The notes under the pieces are model-generated. The model saw nothing but the letters and a program-made list of their open reading frames with translations, had not been told where the DNA came from and did no database searches. This document shows positions 8,586 to 16,606 of a DNA stretch of 64,000 nucleotides, in pieces (within the stretch, counting starts at the first letter, position 1; every line of letters starts with the position of its first letter). Made by a program: the position numbers and the translations under genes. Source of the stretch: Cetobacterium sp. ZOR0034 (GTDB lineage: Bacteria; Fusobacteriota; Fusobacteriia; Fusobacteriales; Fusobacteriaceae); assembly GCF_000799075.1 (NCBI RefSeq), contig NZ_JTLI01000007.1:1-64000 (forward strand), given 5' to 3'.

Positions 8586-9944
8586 ATGAAAAAAACTAGT
8601 TTATATATAATGATGTTACTACTTTGTAAAATAAGTTTTTCAGAGTTAGTTTTAAATGCCTCAAATCCATCCCCATCTAGAAATGAAGACTTTAGTATAG
8701 AAGTTTCATTCTTAAATGAGGATAAAGGAAAATATACGATTGAAGGAATAGAGAATTTTGATATTATATCTAAAGCTTCAACAAATAGTTATAACTCTAT
8801 CAATGGAAAAACAACTTCAGCTAAAAGTGATATTTATAGAGTTAGAGCAAAATCAGAAGGAGAATTTTCTTTAAAAGTAAAAACTGAAAAAGGAGTAGAA
8901 AAAGTAATTTTAATAGATGTTCAAAAAAGTCAATCTATTAATTCCGCTTTAAGTGATAGATTTATATTAAAAAGTACTACTCCTAAAACGACATTCTATT
9001 TTGGAGAGAAGATTCCATATGAGGAGTATTTTATAAGTGGGGTTAGAGTAAGTTCTCTTAGTCAGGCAAAAAAGCCTAATTTCAAAGATTTTTCAGTTAA
9101 AGATATGACTCCATATAGCAATAATAACTATATTCAGACTCCTGTTGATTTTAATGGAAAACAAGGAATTCAAGTGACACTTTTCAAAGGAGTTTTACAA
9201 GCTAATGGTAGTGGTCTGAAAAGCATATCTTCAAGTAGTGTTAAAGTAGGAGAGCCCACAAGAGATTTTTTCAATGAAAATACATCATATATAGGAGATG
9301 AGGATATTGAGATAGATATCAAACCTTTACCTGATCATTCTCCTACTAATTTTAAAGATATCGTAGGAACATTGAACTCTTTAGAAAGTTGGAAAACTAA
9401 AGAAGTGAATGTTGGTGAAGCCATAACTTTAACTTTGACTTTACAAGGAAGTGGAAATTTGGCTCTTTTAGATAGTTTGCCTATTAAAGAAGATATGAAT
9501 TTTAATGTATTTCAAACTATCAAAGGATATAATGAAAAGATAATTGATGGAAAATATTTTAATGAAAAGATTTTTGAAATTGCATTTATTCCTAAAAAAA
9601 ATGGAGTTCAAAAAACTCCAATAATAGATATTCCTTATTTCAATACGATCACAGAAAAATATGAAATATTAAATATTCCAAGTGAAGAGATCGTCGTGAA
9701 TGGAAAATCTGTAAGTTCAGAAATAAAAATACCACAAAATACAAACACTAGTCCTATAGATAAAAATATAGAAAAAAATATGAAAAATATTGATTTAGAA
9801 ATGATTCAAGTTGAGAAAATTTCTCCAAAAAATATTTTTAAATTAATTTCTGTAATATTTGGATTTATTGCTCTAATTGAAGGTGCACTTATTTCTTACC
9901 TATTATACACTCGTAAACAGGCTTCTAATTCTAAAAAAAGATAA
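8586..9944 (+). CDS. batD: BatD-like oxygen-tolerance protein
   Basis: This is a 452-residue secreted or anchored protein, the last gene of the operon. It has a signal peptide (SLYIMMLLLCKISFS), tandem immunoglobulin-like beta domains through about residue 390, and a C-terminal TM helix (LISVIFGFIALIEGALISYLLY) with a short basic tail. Motifs such as NEDFSIEVSF at the start of the first domain and VGEAITLTLTLQGSGNL in a later domain are typical of BatD. BatE, often found beside BatD, is absent, because a strong terminator follows directly. The function of Bat proteins in envelope stress or oxygen tolerance is suggested in other phyla but is not settled. Confidence 0.8.
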   Translation: MKKTSLYIMMLLLCKISFSELVLNASNPSPSRNEDFSIEVSFLNEDKGKYTIEGIENFDIISKASTNSYNSINGKTTSAKSDIYRVRAKSEGEFSLKVKTEKGVEKVILIDVQKSQSINSALSDRFILKSTTPKTTFYFGEKIPYEEYFISGVRVSSLSQAKKPNFKDFSVKDMTPYSNNNYIQTPVDFNGKQGIQVTLFKGVLQANGSGLKSISSSSVKVGEPTRDFFNENTSYIGDEDIEIDIKPLPDHSPTNFKDIVGTLNSLESWKTKEVNVGEAITLTLTLQGSGNLALLDSLPIKEDMNFNVFQTIKGYNEKIIDGKYFNEKIFEIAFIPKKNGVQKTPIIDIPYFNTITEKYEILNIPSEEIVVNGKSVSSEIKIPQNTNTSPIDKNIEKNMKNIDLEMIQVEKISPKNIFKLISVIFGFIALIEGALISYLLYTRKQASNSKKR

Positions 9945-10006
9945 AATTACAGTTTTAAAAAACTAATTTTTGTGGAATAATAATTTAGAGATTCAAAAAT
10001 AAAAGA

Positions 10007-10036
10007 AGTGAGGTATTTAGTTAAACCTCACTTTTT
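10007..10036. terminator. Intrinsic terminator of the moxR/bat operon
   Basis: An 8-bp perfect stem (10007-10014 with 10025-10032), a 10-nt loop and a T run close the operon. A/T flanks allow function for the convergent gene on the other strand. Confidence 0.85.
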
Positions 10037-10061
10037 GATTAATATAGATTTTTAATTTTTT

Positions 10062-10475
10062 TTATTTCTTTTTTTTCATGAATTTTTGGAAATGGTTTGT
10101 ATTTAGATCTTTATTTCCAGGAAGAGTTTTTTCTTTTCTAGAATTTTCTGTATCGGTCTTTTTTTTGATATTTTTGATTTTATAAAGTTTTGGATATTTT
10201 GCAAAAATATTTTTTTGAATTTTTTCGTAATCAGATCCATCTCCAATAACAAACTCTTCATATACTTCATCTTCATCGTCAACATATATTGTTATTTCTA
10301 ACAAATCATTTTTCTTTGTTTTTATAGAGTCGAAATCTTTAATTTTTTCTATTAAAAACTCATCTGCTTCATCATCTATTTTGTTTAATACAACTAATTC
10401 ACCATCTAGCTCTTTAGCTAATTTTATATATCCTTCTAAAACTTCAACTAACATTTCTCTTGTCACGTTATACAT
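10062..10475 (-). CDS. Uncharacterised small acidic/basic protein
   Basis: I do not recognise this 137-residue protein. The first 95 residues are acidic (ELDGELVVLNKIDDEADEF, VDDEDEVYEEFV) and look like a compact alpha/beta domain. The last 40 are strongly basic and probably disordered, ending in MKKKK. There is no signal peptide or membrane segment. It has a good AGGAGG before the ATG and sits alone between two converging or diverging units, so it is likely a real single-gene unit. Confidence 0.6.
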   Translation of the reverse strand: MYNVTREMLVEVLEGYIKLAKELDGELVVLNKIDDEADEFLIEKIKDFDSIKTKKNDLLEITIYVDDEDEVYEEFVIGDGSDYEKIQKNIFAKYPKLYKIKNIKKKTDTENSRKEKTLPGNKDLNTNHFQKFMKKKK

Positions 10476-10747
10476 AGTTTTACCTCCTAATATTTAAATA
10501 TTTATGCTATATTATCTCATATTTTATAAAAAGTTACAATTCTTATTAAATTAGTTTAAATAATTATTATTTAAAACTTATGTTGATGCAGATAAGAGGT
10601 ATTATATGTACTTTTATTTTCTATATATTGTTATAGTAATTATTATTTTTATATGTTTGTAATTATGTGTTTTTTAAAGAAATAATTTTAGTTTTGAATA
10701 TTTTATAGTATGTATTTTTTATAAGAAATATGCTCTTAAAATAAAAG
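10476..10747. other. AT-rich intergenic region without a recognised gene
   Basis: About 270 bp of very AT-rich sequence lie between the divergent small gene and the purine permease promoter. I see no convincing ORF, RNA gene or repeat here. It may hold the promoter of the leftward gene. Confidence 0.6.
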
Positions 10748-10776
10748 TTGACAATATTTGTGAAATATAGTACAAT
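10748..10776 (+). promoter_or_regulatory. Promoter of the purine riboswitch/permease unit
   Basis: A consensus TTGACA (10748-10753) is followed after 17 bp by TACAAT (10771-10776). The predicted start near 10783 lies only about 12 nt before the riboswitch P1 stem. Confidence 0.85.
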
Positions 10777-10794
10777 ATTCTGTATTTTTGATCA

Positions 10795-10861
10795 CTGATA
10801 TAATCCTGCAATAAGGGCAGGAGTTTCTACAAGCCGCCGTAAATGGCTTATTATTAGGAGG
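10795..10861 (+). ncRNA. Purine riboswitch, predicted adenine class
   Basis: All core elements of the purine aptamer are visible. P1 is CTGAT (10795-10799) with ATTAG (10853-10857). J1/2 reads ATAAT. P2 is CCTGC with GCAGG, and L2 ends in GG (10815-10816). J2/3 contains GTTTCTAC, and P3 is AAGCC with GGCTT. L3 contains CCGTAAA, with CC at 10837-10838 to pair with the L2 GG. The nucleotide that reads the ligand (position 74 in the B. subtilis xpt numbering) is T10851, which in known members gives adenine rather than guanine specificity. AGGAGG (10856-10861) begins inside the P1 3' strand, so ligand binding should hide part of the ribosome binding site. Known: the aptamer class. Inferred: ligand and off-switch mechanism. 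Confidence 0.9.
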
Positions 10862-10865
10862 AGTA

Positions 10866-12194
10866 ATGGAGAACATTAAACAAAAGAATAATGGTGTGCT
10901 AGGGGCTATTGATTCTTATTTTCAACTTAGCCAACACAACACTACAATTTCAACAGAATTAACTGCTGGAATTACAACATTTATGACAATGGCATACATT
11001 TTAATAGTTCAGCCTCTATTCATGAGCGCTGCTGGAATGGATGTAAAAGCTGTTACTATTGTAACTGCGATACTATCAGCTGCATTTTCAATCGTTATGG
11101 GACTATATACAAATAGACCTTTTGCCATGGCACCAGCTATGGGAGGAAATGCTTTCTTTGCTTATACTTTAGTTGCCGGAGGAATGGTAACTTGGGAAAC
11201 AGCTATGGGAATGGTATTTCTATCAGGAATAGGATTTTTATTATTAACAGTTCTTGGATTAAGAGGACTTATAGTAGAAGCGATTCCTAAAAATTTAAAA
11301 TTTGCTATTGGAGTAGCTGTAGGATTCTTCATAGCTATGGTAGGATTTAAAAATGGTCAAATAATGACTATTGGAAACGGGACAATCTCTATGGGAAGCA
11401 TCTCTAATCCAAATACCATACTATCTTTAATCGGACTTTTCATAACAATTGCACTTGTTTTAAATAAAGTAAAGGGCGGAGTTTTAATTGGTATAGTTAT
11501 TACAACTTTACTTGGAATTCCAATGGGGATCACTCAGATACCTGAGAGTTTCTTCTCTATGCCTCCATCAATATCTACAATAGCTTTCAAGCTTGATATT
11601 ATGGGATCATTAAAATTTGCATTTATACCCCTTATATTCACATTTTTCGTAGGAGATTTCTTCTGCACTCTTGGAACACTTCTTGGAGTATCTGCTCAAG
11701 CAGGACTTTTAGATGAGGATGGAAATCTACCAGAAGTAGATAAACCATTTTTAGTAGATTCTATAGCAACTATTGTAGGAGCATTATTTGGTTCAACAAC
11801 AATAACAACATTCTTAGAATCTGCAGCTGGAGTTGAAGAGGGAGGAAGAACAGGGTTAACTGCAATCTCAACTGGAATATGTTTTATATTTACTATATTT
11901 TTAACACCTATAGTTTATATAATTCCATCTGCTGCAACAGCACCAGCTTTAATTTTTATTGGAATTTTAATGATGACAAGCATTAAATTTATTGACATGG
12001 ATGACATGACTGAATTCGTTCCTGCTGTTATCACGATTATGTTTACAATTTTTACTGATAATATGGCCTCAGGAATGAGTATGGGAATAATATCTCATGT
12101 TATTATCAAATTTTTAACTGGAAGATATAAAGAGCTAAATGCTCCTGTGTTAATTTTAACACTGCCATTACTTGGTTATTTTATCTTTTTATAG
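10866..12194 (+). CDS. NCS2/AzgA-PbuG family purine permease
   Basis: This 442-residue polytopic membrane protein of the AzgA/PbuG branch of nucleobase transporters takes up adenine, guanine or hypoxanthine by proton symport. The N-terminal TELTAGITTFMTMAYILIVQP segment is a family hallmark, as is PAMGGNAFFAYTLV. A dozen or more hydrophobic helices fill the rest, and the GALFGSTTITTFLESAAGVEEGGRTG motif region (about 310-335) carries substrate and ion contacts. It sits directly behind the purine riboswitch. The adenine-type position 74 makes adenine a likely substrate. It is a single-gene unit ending in a bidirectional terminator. Confidence 0.93.
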   Translation: MENIKQKNNGVLGAIDSYFQLSQHNTTISTELTAGITTFMTMAYILIVQPLFMSAAGMDVKAVTIVTAILSAAFSIVMGLYTNRPFAMAPAMGGNAFFAYTLVAGGMVTWETAMGMVFLSGIGFLLLTVLGLRGLIVEAIPKNLKFAIGVAVGFFIAMVGFKNGQIMTIGNGTISMGSISNPNTILSLIGLFITIALVLNKVKGGVLIGIVITTLLGIPMGITQIPESFFSMPPSISTIAFKLDIMGSLKFAFIPLIFTFFVGDFFCTLGTLLGVSAQAGLLDEDGNLPEVDKPFLVDSIATIVGALFGSTTITTFLESAAGVEEGGRTGLTAISTGICFIFTIFLTPIVYIIPSAATAPALIFIGILMMTSIKFIDMDDMTEFVPAVITIMFTIFTDNMASGMSMGIISHVIIKFLTGRYKELNAPVLILTLPLLGYFIFL

Positions 12195-12220
12195 AATACA
12201 GAATTAAATATATTTAAATT

Positions 12221-12250
12221 AAAAAAGCTGAAGAATTCTTCAGCTTTTTT
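12221..12250. terminator. Bidirectional terminator between purine permease and ABC transporter
   Basis: This is a perfect 30-bp palindrome around GAATTC with AAAAAA and TTTTTT at its ends. It serves the converging permease and ABC transporter units. Confidence 0.9.
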
Positions 12251-12258
12251 CTATCTTA

Positions 12259-13821
12259 TTAATTTATGATTCCTTTCTCAATCAAAAACTTTCTAATGAT
12301 ATTTTCAATCGGTTCTTGACCTTCAATAGCTAAAAGATTTAAAAGTTGCATCTCATCCTCGTTAAGCATTCCAACCAAAGAATCTAAGGATTTTATAACA
12401 TCTGGTTTTATATTTTCAAAGCCTTTTTTCATAGTTACAACAACTTCATAAGGTGGGAAAAACTTTAAGTCATCCTCTAATAAAAATAGATTATGTTTAG
12501 CTATAAGTCCATCCGTTGAATAAACTAAGGCAACCTCTATTTTGTCAGATACTAAAGAGTTTATAACAAGCCCTTGATCCATTGAAAGAATACCATTAAA
12601 TTTTATATTATAAGCTTTTTGAATTCCTAAAAGCCCATCCTCCCTCTCCATAAACTCATGAGGGCCACTCAATACCATATTTCCTGCATATCTTTTTAAA
12701 TCTGTTATAGTTTTTATTCCATATTTTTCAGCAACTTCTGGTTTCATAGCAAAAGCATAAGTATTTTCAAATCCCATCGGTTCTCTTATGTCTAAATTAT
12801 GATCTCTTGCGTACTCTTCTTTAATGATATCAAAGACTGTTTTTGCATCAGCTTTTTCTTTTTTGCCAAGATACGCTGCATAGGCTACACCAGTATATTC
12901 TGGATATACATCTATGTCTCCATTTTTTATAGCTTCAAATATCACAGTTCCTGTTCCAAGTTCTACGGTTTTTACTTTATAAGAAGTGTTGGCTTCTATT
13001 ATTTGGGACATCATAATACCTAAAATTCTTTGTTCATTATAATTTTTATGTCCTACGATGATTGTTGGAACTCCTTTTTCTTTACTGTTTTCATAAATTC
13101 TAAATCCTACAAGAAGAACCAAGATAGTTGTAATAACTTTTAAAATCTTTATATTCTTCTTTTTTTCTTTTCTATTTGTTAGCATACCACTTGGTGTTAA
13201 AACTTTTTCTAATACACCTAAAAAATAGTTAGCAACAAATGCCAAAACCGCTGTTGGAATAGCACCCGTTAAAACCAAATTATTATTACTAGTTGAAATT
13301 CCTCTAAATATAAGTTCACCAAGACCACCAGCACCTATTAGTGCTGCAATTGTAGCAGTTCCTATTGTAGCAACTGTTGAGATTCTAATTCCTCCCATTA
13401 TGACAGCAACAGCAATCGGAAGTTTTACTCTTGTCAAAACTTGGAAATTTGTCATTCCCATTCCAACCGCAGCTCCAATAGTCGACTTATCAACTCCCTT
13501 AATTCCAATATATGTATTTGTTATTATTGGTAGAAGAGAATATAAAAAAAGTACAAAAACTGCTGGCTTAAGACCGATTCCCATAATTGGAATTATTAAA
13601 CCAAAAAGAGCTAAACTAGGAATCGTTTGGAATATCCCTGCTATTGTTAACACAATTTTAGAGAGTCGCTCACTTCTAATTATAAAAATTCCGATGGGAA
13701 CACCTATAAGGATAGCTATACTTACAGCTAGTCCTGTTATTTCTATATGCTGAAGCAAAGCTACATTTACTTCAGGTAATTTTTCTAAAAAATATTTTAT
13801 GAAAGAGTTCAGAGAGTTCAT
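12259..13821 (-). CDS. Fused permease/substrate-binding protein of a betaine/carnitine/choline- or ergothioneine-type ABC transporter
   Basis: The 520-residue product fuses an OpuB/OpuC-type permease (about residues 1-215, with the coupling motif in GTATIAALIGAGGLGELIF) to a periplasmic ligand-binding domain (about 250-520), after an extra helix near 228-242. The binding domain has the family signature DVYPEYTGV. Such single-chain fusions occur in quaternary-ammonium importers and in EgtU, the bacterial ergothioneine importer. I cannot separate these from motifs alone. Its start overlaps the stop of the ATPase gene (ATGA), so the two are coupled and form a complete importer with one permease-binding chain and one ATPase. 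Confidence 0.85.
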   Translation of the reverse strand: MNSLNSFIKYFLEKLPEVNVALLQHIEITGLAVSIAILIGVPIGIFIIRSERLSKIVLTIAGIFQTIPSLALFGLIIPIMGIGLKPAVFVLFLYSLLPIITNTYIGIKGVDKSTIGAAVGMGMTNFQVLTRVKLPIAVAVIMGGIRISTVATIGTATIAALIGAGGLGELIFRGISTSNNNLVLTGAIPTAVLAFVANYFLGVLEKVLTPSGMLTNRKEKKKNIKILKVITTILVLLVGFRIYENSKEKGVPTIIVGHKNYNEQRILGIMMSQIIEANTSYKVKTVELGTGTVIFEAIKNGDIDVYPEYTGVAYAAYLGKKEKADAKTVFDIIKEEYARDHNLDIREPMGFENTYAFAMKPEVAEKYGIKTITDLKRYAGNMVLSGPHEFMEREDGLLGIQKAYNIKFNGILSMDQGLVINSLVSDKIEVALVYSTDGLIAKHNLFLLEDDLKFFPPYEVVVTMKKGFENIKPDVIKSLDSLVGMLNEDEMQLLNLLAIEGQEPIENIIRKFLIEKGIIN

Positions 13822-14990
13822 AAAACATCTCCCCCTTCAATTACATCTCCTTCATTTTCAGGAGATGGAGCTATCTTGCTGATTGCATTTACCAAACCTA
13901 AGTTTGTAATAACTCCTGTTAATTTATTATTACTATCTACAACAGGCATAACTCTAGCTTTTATACTAGACATTTTATTTAAAACATCCAAAAGATTACT
14001 ATCTTTGTCTATCGTAGAAAAATCTATATCCATTACTTCACGCACTCTTAATACGTTGTTCTCCATAGCATGAATTAAATTTTTTCTAAATATTATACCT
14101 ATCGGTTCACTATGCTTTCCAGCTTCACTTTCAGTCACAATTAAAAAATCTGTATCATGAGTTTTAAGAAGATTGAAAGCTCTTGATATGTTACTTCTTT
14201 TCTCTATTGTCCAATACTGCTTAGACATAATATCTGAAACCAAAAGTTTTTTAGGAGTTTTCCAAATTCTATCTTTACCTATAAATTGCTCTATATATTC
14301 TGAAGCTGGATTTTTTAGAATTTCATCTGGAGTTCCAAATTGTAAAATTTCACCATCTTTTAAAAATGCTATTCTCTCTCCTAATTTTATAGCTTCATCC
14401 ATATCATGGGTAACAAAAATTATTGTTTTCCCCAACTCTTTTTGCAATTTTAAAACCTCATCCTGAATACTCTCTCTAGTTATCGGATCTAAAGCTGAAA
14501 ATGGTTCGTCCATGAGTATTATATCTGGATTTGTAGCTAGAGCTCTGGCTATTCCAACTCTCTGCTTTTGCCCCCCAGATACTTCATGTGGATACTTATC
14601 ATAGTATATTTCAGGATCAAGATTTAAAAGTTGTAATAATTCAAACGCTCTACTTTTTCTTTTCTCCTTTTCCCACTTTAAAAGTTTAGGAACAAGTTCT
14701 ATATTTTCTCCAATAGTCATATGTGGCATAAGACCTTCTTTTTGAATAACATAACCTATTCTTCTTCTTAAAGTGATTGGATCAACTTTACTGATATCCT
14801 CTCCATCTATGAGAACTATTCCATTGCTTGGATCAATCAATCTGTTGATTAGTTTCATTGTGGTCGTTTTTCCACATCCAGATTCCCCAATCAAAACTAC
14901 AAATTCACCAGTTTTTACTTTGAAATCTATATTTTTTAAAATAAGTGTTTTCTTATCATAGGATTTTGTAACTTTTTTAAACTCAATCAT
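13818..14990 (-). CDS. ABC transporter ATPase with tandem CBS domains (OpuCA/EgtV type)
   Basis: This is the ATPase partner of the fused permease/binding protein. Walker A is GESGCGKTT, the ABC signature is VSGGQKQRVGIARAL, and Walker B is DIILMDEPFSALD. Two CBS domains follow from about residue 265 to 380; in related osmotransporters these sense ionic strength or nucleotides. The frame is open 14 codons further upstream, but GGGGTGA lies just before the ATG at 14990, and the encoded MIEFKKVTKSYD start matches the family, giving 390 residues. Confidence 0.9.
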   Translation of the reverse strand: MIEFKKVTKSYDKKTLILKNIDFKVKTGEFVVLIGESGCGKTTTMKLINRLIDPSNGIVLIDGEDISKVDPITLRRRIGYVIQKEGLMPHMTIGENIELVPKLLKWEKEKRKSRAFELLQLLNLDPEIYYDKYPHEVSGGQKQRVGIARALATNPDIILMDEPFSALDPITRESIQDEVLKLQKELGKTIIFVTHDMDEAIKLGERIAFLKDGEILQFGTPDEILKNPASEYIEQFIGKDRIWKTPKKLLVSDIMSKQYWTIEKRSNISRAFNLLKTHDTDFLIVTESEAGKHSEPIGIIFRKNLIHAMENNVLRVREVMDIDFSTIDKDSNLLDVLNKMSSIKARVMPVVDSNNKLTGVITNLGLVNAISKIAPSPENEGDVIEGGDVL

Positions 14991-15082
14991 ATCTATCACC
15001 CCAAAATATAAATTTTTGTAAAATAAAAGCAACTATTCCTATATACTTCTAACTCCTAAATTTCCTTTTTAAATTTTTTATT

Positions 15083-16285
15083 TTATGAATCTTTTAATAA
15101 CTCTTTATATGTTGAGTTTATTCCTATCGCACCTAACGGAGCTGTTATTAATACACTCAATATAGCTATGGCTTGCATAATTTCTCCACCCACAACTCCC
15201 ATTTGCAAAGGTATTCCAGCTTTTGCAGATTGAACTGTTGCTTTTGGTAGATATGCTATCACACAAAAAAGCCTCTCTTTATAAGTTAAATTAGTTCCTA
15301 TTAAGGCGATTAAAACTCCTAATGATCTTACTGAAAGTGAGAAAAATAAAATAGTTAAACCTATAAAAAAGTATCCACCTACAAGTCCTGGATTTATTGC
15401 CATTCCTACAAATGTAAACAGATATATTTTTCCATATTTCCAAATAGAATTCATTCCTTTATGAATCTCTTTATATTTTTCACTATAATAGAAACGAATA
15501 AAAAACCCTAGAGACATAATACTAAGTAATGAATTGTATAGAGAAAAATGATATTTGTTTTCTATAAATCTTAGTAAGATACACAGACTAAATATTACAA
15601 TCAATTTAAAACTAGAGTTTTTAATATTTAAAAATGATTTTTTTCCAATAAAAGCAACGACCCATCCTATAAGTAAACTAACTACAATTGAAAGTGGAAT
15701 AGTCAAAAGTTGAGTTTTCATATCAAAACTTCCTCCATCAATCTTTTGAAAATATATAGCTAAAAATGTTGTAAATAGAGTTATAGCTATTGTATCATCT
15801 GCTGAAGCTCCAACTAAAAGTAGTTGTGGAACAGATTTCTTTTGTCCAACATTTTTATCAATAAGATTTACCATCGATGGAATAAGTACAGCCGGACTAA
15901 CTGCAGCTATTATAAATCCTAGAATAGCACCTTGGATAAATGTAAAATTTAAAAAAATTGTTGAAAGATAAGCTACTGCAAATCCTTCTAATGTAGCTGG
16001 AATAATACTAAGTAAAACTGCCGGTCGTCCTATTTTTTTTATTTGATCTGCTCCAATACCAAGACCACCAATAAATAAAACTATGACTAAAGCGATGTCT
16101 TTTAACAAAGGTGCAAAGCTTAGAGCTAACTCAGGTGTTTTATCAAATCCATATGGTCCAATCAAAACCCCTGCAACCATCATCCCTATTAAAGATGGTA
16201 TTTTAAATTTTTCTACAATTTTACCTAAAAAATTTGAATAGATTGCTAAAAAAATGAAAAAAATTAAAGTAATAATATAATGCAT
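15083..16285 (-). CDS. CPA2-type cation:proton antiporter under fluoride riboswitch control
   Basis: This 400-residue membrane protein has 11-13 hydrophobic segments in the order of the CPA2 exchanger family. GIGADQIKKIGRPAVL (about 76-91) and the buried acidic pair in GASADDTIAI (about 158-167) are where transport aspartates lie in this fold. It has no C-terminal TrkA/RCK domain, unlike KefB or KefC. A fluoride riboswitch fills its leader, so a role in fluoride tolerance is likely; whether it moves fluoride itself or adjusts ion or pH balance cannot be told from sequence. AAGGAGG lies 8 nt before the ATG. It forms a single-gene unit. Confidence 0.88.
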   Translation of the reverse strand: MHYIITLIFFIFLAIYSNFLGKIVEKFKIPSLIGMMVAGVLIGPYGFDKTPELALSFAPLLKDIALVIVLFIGGLGIGADQIKKIGRPAVLLSIIPATLEGFAVAYLSTIFLNFTFIQGAILGFIIAAVSPAVLIPSMVNLIDKNVGQKKSVPQLLLVGASADDTIAITLFTTFLAIYFQKIDGGSFDMKTQLLTIPLSIVVSLLIGWVVAFIGKKSFLNIKNSSFKLIVIFSLCILLRFIENKYHFSLYNSLLSIMSLGFFIRFYYSEKYKEIHKGMNSIWKYGKIYLFTFVGMAINPGLVGGYFFIGLTILFFSLSVRSLGVLIALIGTNLTYKERLFCVIAYLPKATVQSAKAGIPLQMGVVGGEIMQAIAILSVLITAPLGAIGINSTYKELLKDS

Positions 16286-16302
16286 TTTCTCTTCCTCCTT
16301 AA

Positions 16303-16380
16303 AATAAAAAAGACTCCTACCCTTAAAAAAGAGTAGGAGTCATTAGCTTTACGCGTTTAATGGCGAACTCCATCGCCTAT
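16303..16380 (-). ncRNA. Fluoride riboswitch (crcB motif) with built-in terminator
   Basis: On the minus strand the leader reads GGCGATGGAGTTCGCC (from 16377), then ATTAAACGC, then GCTAATGACTCCTAC: nearly the class consensus. GGAG in the first hairpin loop can pair with CTCC in the last segment to form the pseudoknot of the fluoride-bound aptamer. That same segment (16341-16333) is the 5' arm of a 9-bp terminator stem (3' arm 16320-16312) followed by TTTTTT. Fluoride binding should therefore prevent termination and turn on the antiporter gene. Confidence 0.95.
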
Positions 16381-16396
16381 TTATTAATCTAGAATT

Positions 16397-16424
16397 ATTA
16401 TATCATATATTAAAATAAAGTAAA
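16397..16424 (-). promoter_or_regulatory. Promoter of the fluoride riboswitch/antiporter unit
   Basis: On the minus strand TATAAT (16402-16397) lies about 10-20 nt before the aptamer, with a moderate -35 (TTTACT, 16424-16419) 16 bp upstream. RNA would start near 16390. Confidence 0.6.
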
Positions 16425-16531
16425 TAAAAAAATTAATTTTTTATTTATTTGAACACTGATTCTACAAGGATTTATGCAATATTTTTTGTATATATTATAG
16501 TTATTGTGTTCTATAAAAATATAAATCGTTC

Positions 16532-16560
16532 TTGACATAATAATTCTTTTATTATAAAAT
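16532..16560 (+). promoter_or_regulatory. Promoter of the PTS IICB gene
   Basis: TTGACA (16532-16537) and TAAAAT (16555-16560) are separated by 17 bp and lie 47 bp before the start codon. TATAAA (16553-16558) overlaps as an alternative. Confidence 0.75.
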
Positions 16561-16606
16561 ATGTTAGAAATAAAATTTCAAAAAAAATATATTTAGGAGG
16601 GAATGT

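Noticed and set aside
16312-16341. Plain terminator between the antiporter and PTS genes
   Set aside because: The hairpin sits upstream of the antiporter start on the same strand and shares its arm with a fluoride aptamer, so it is the riboswitch expression platform.
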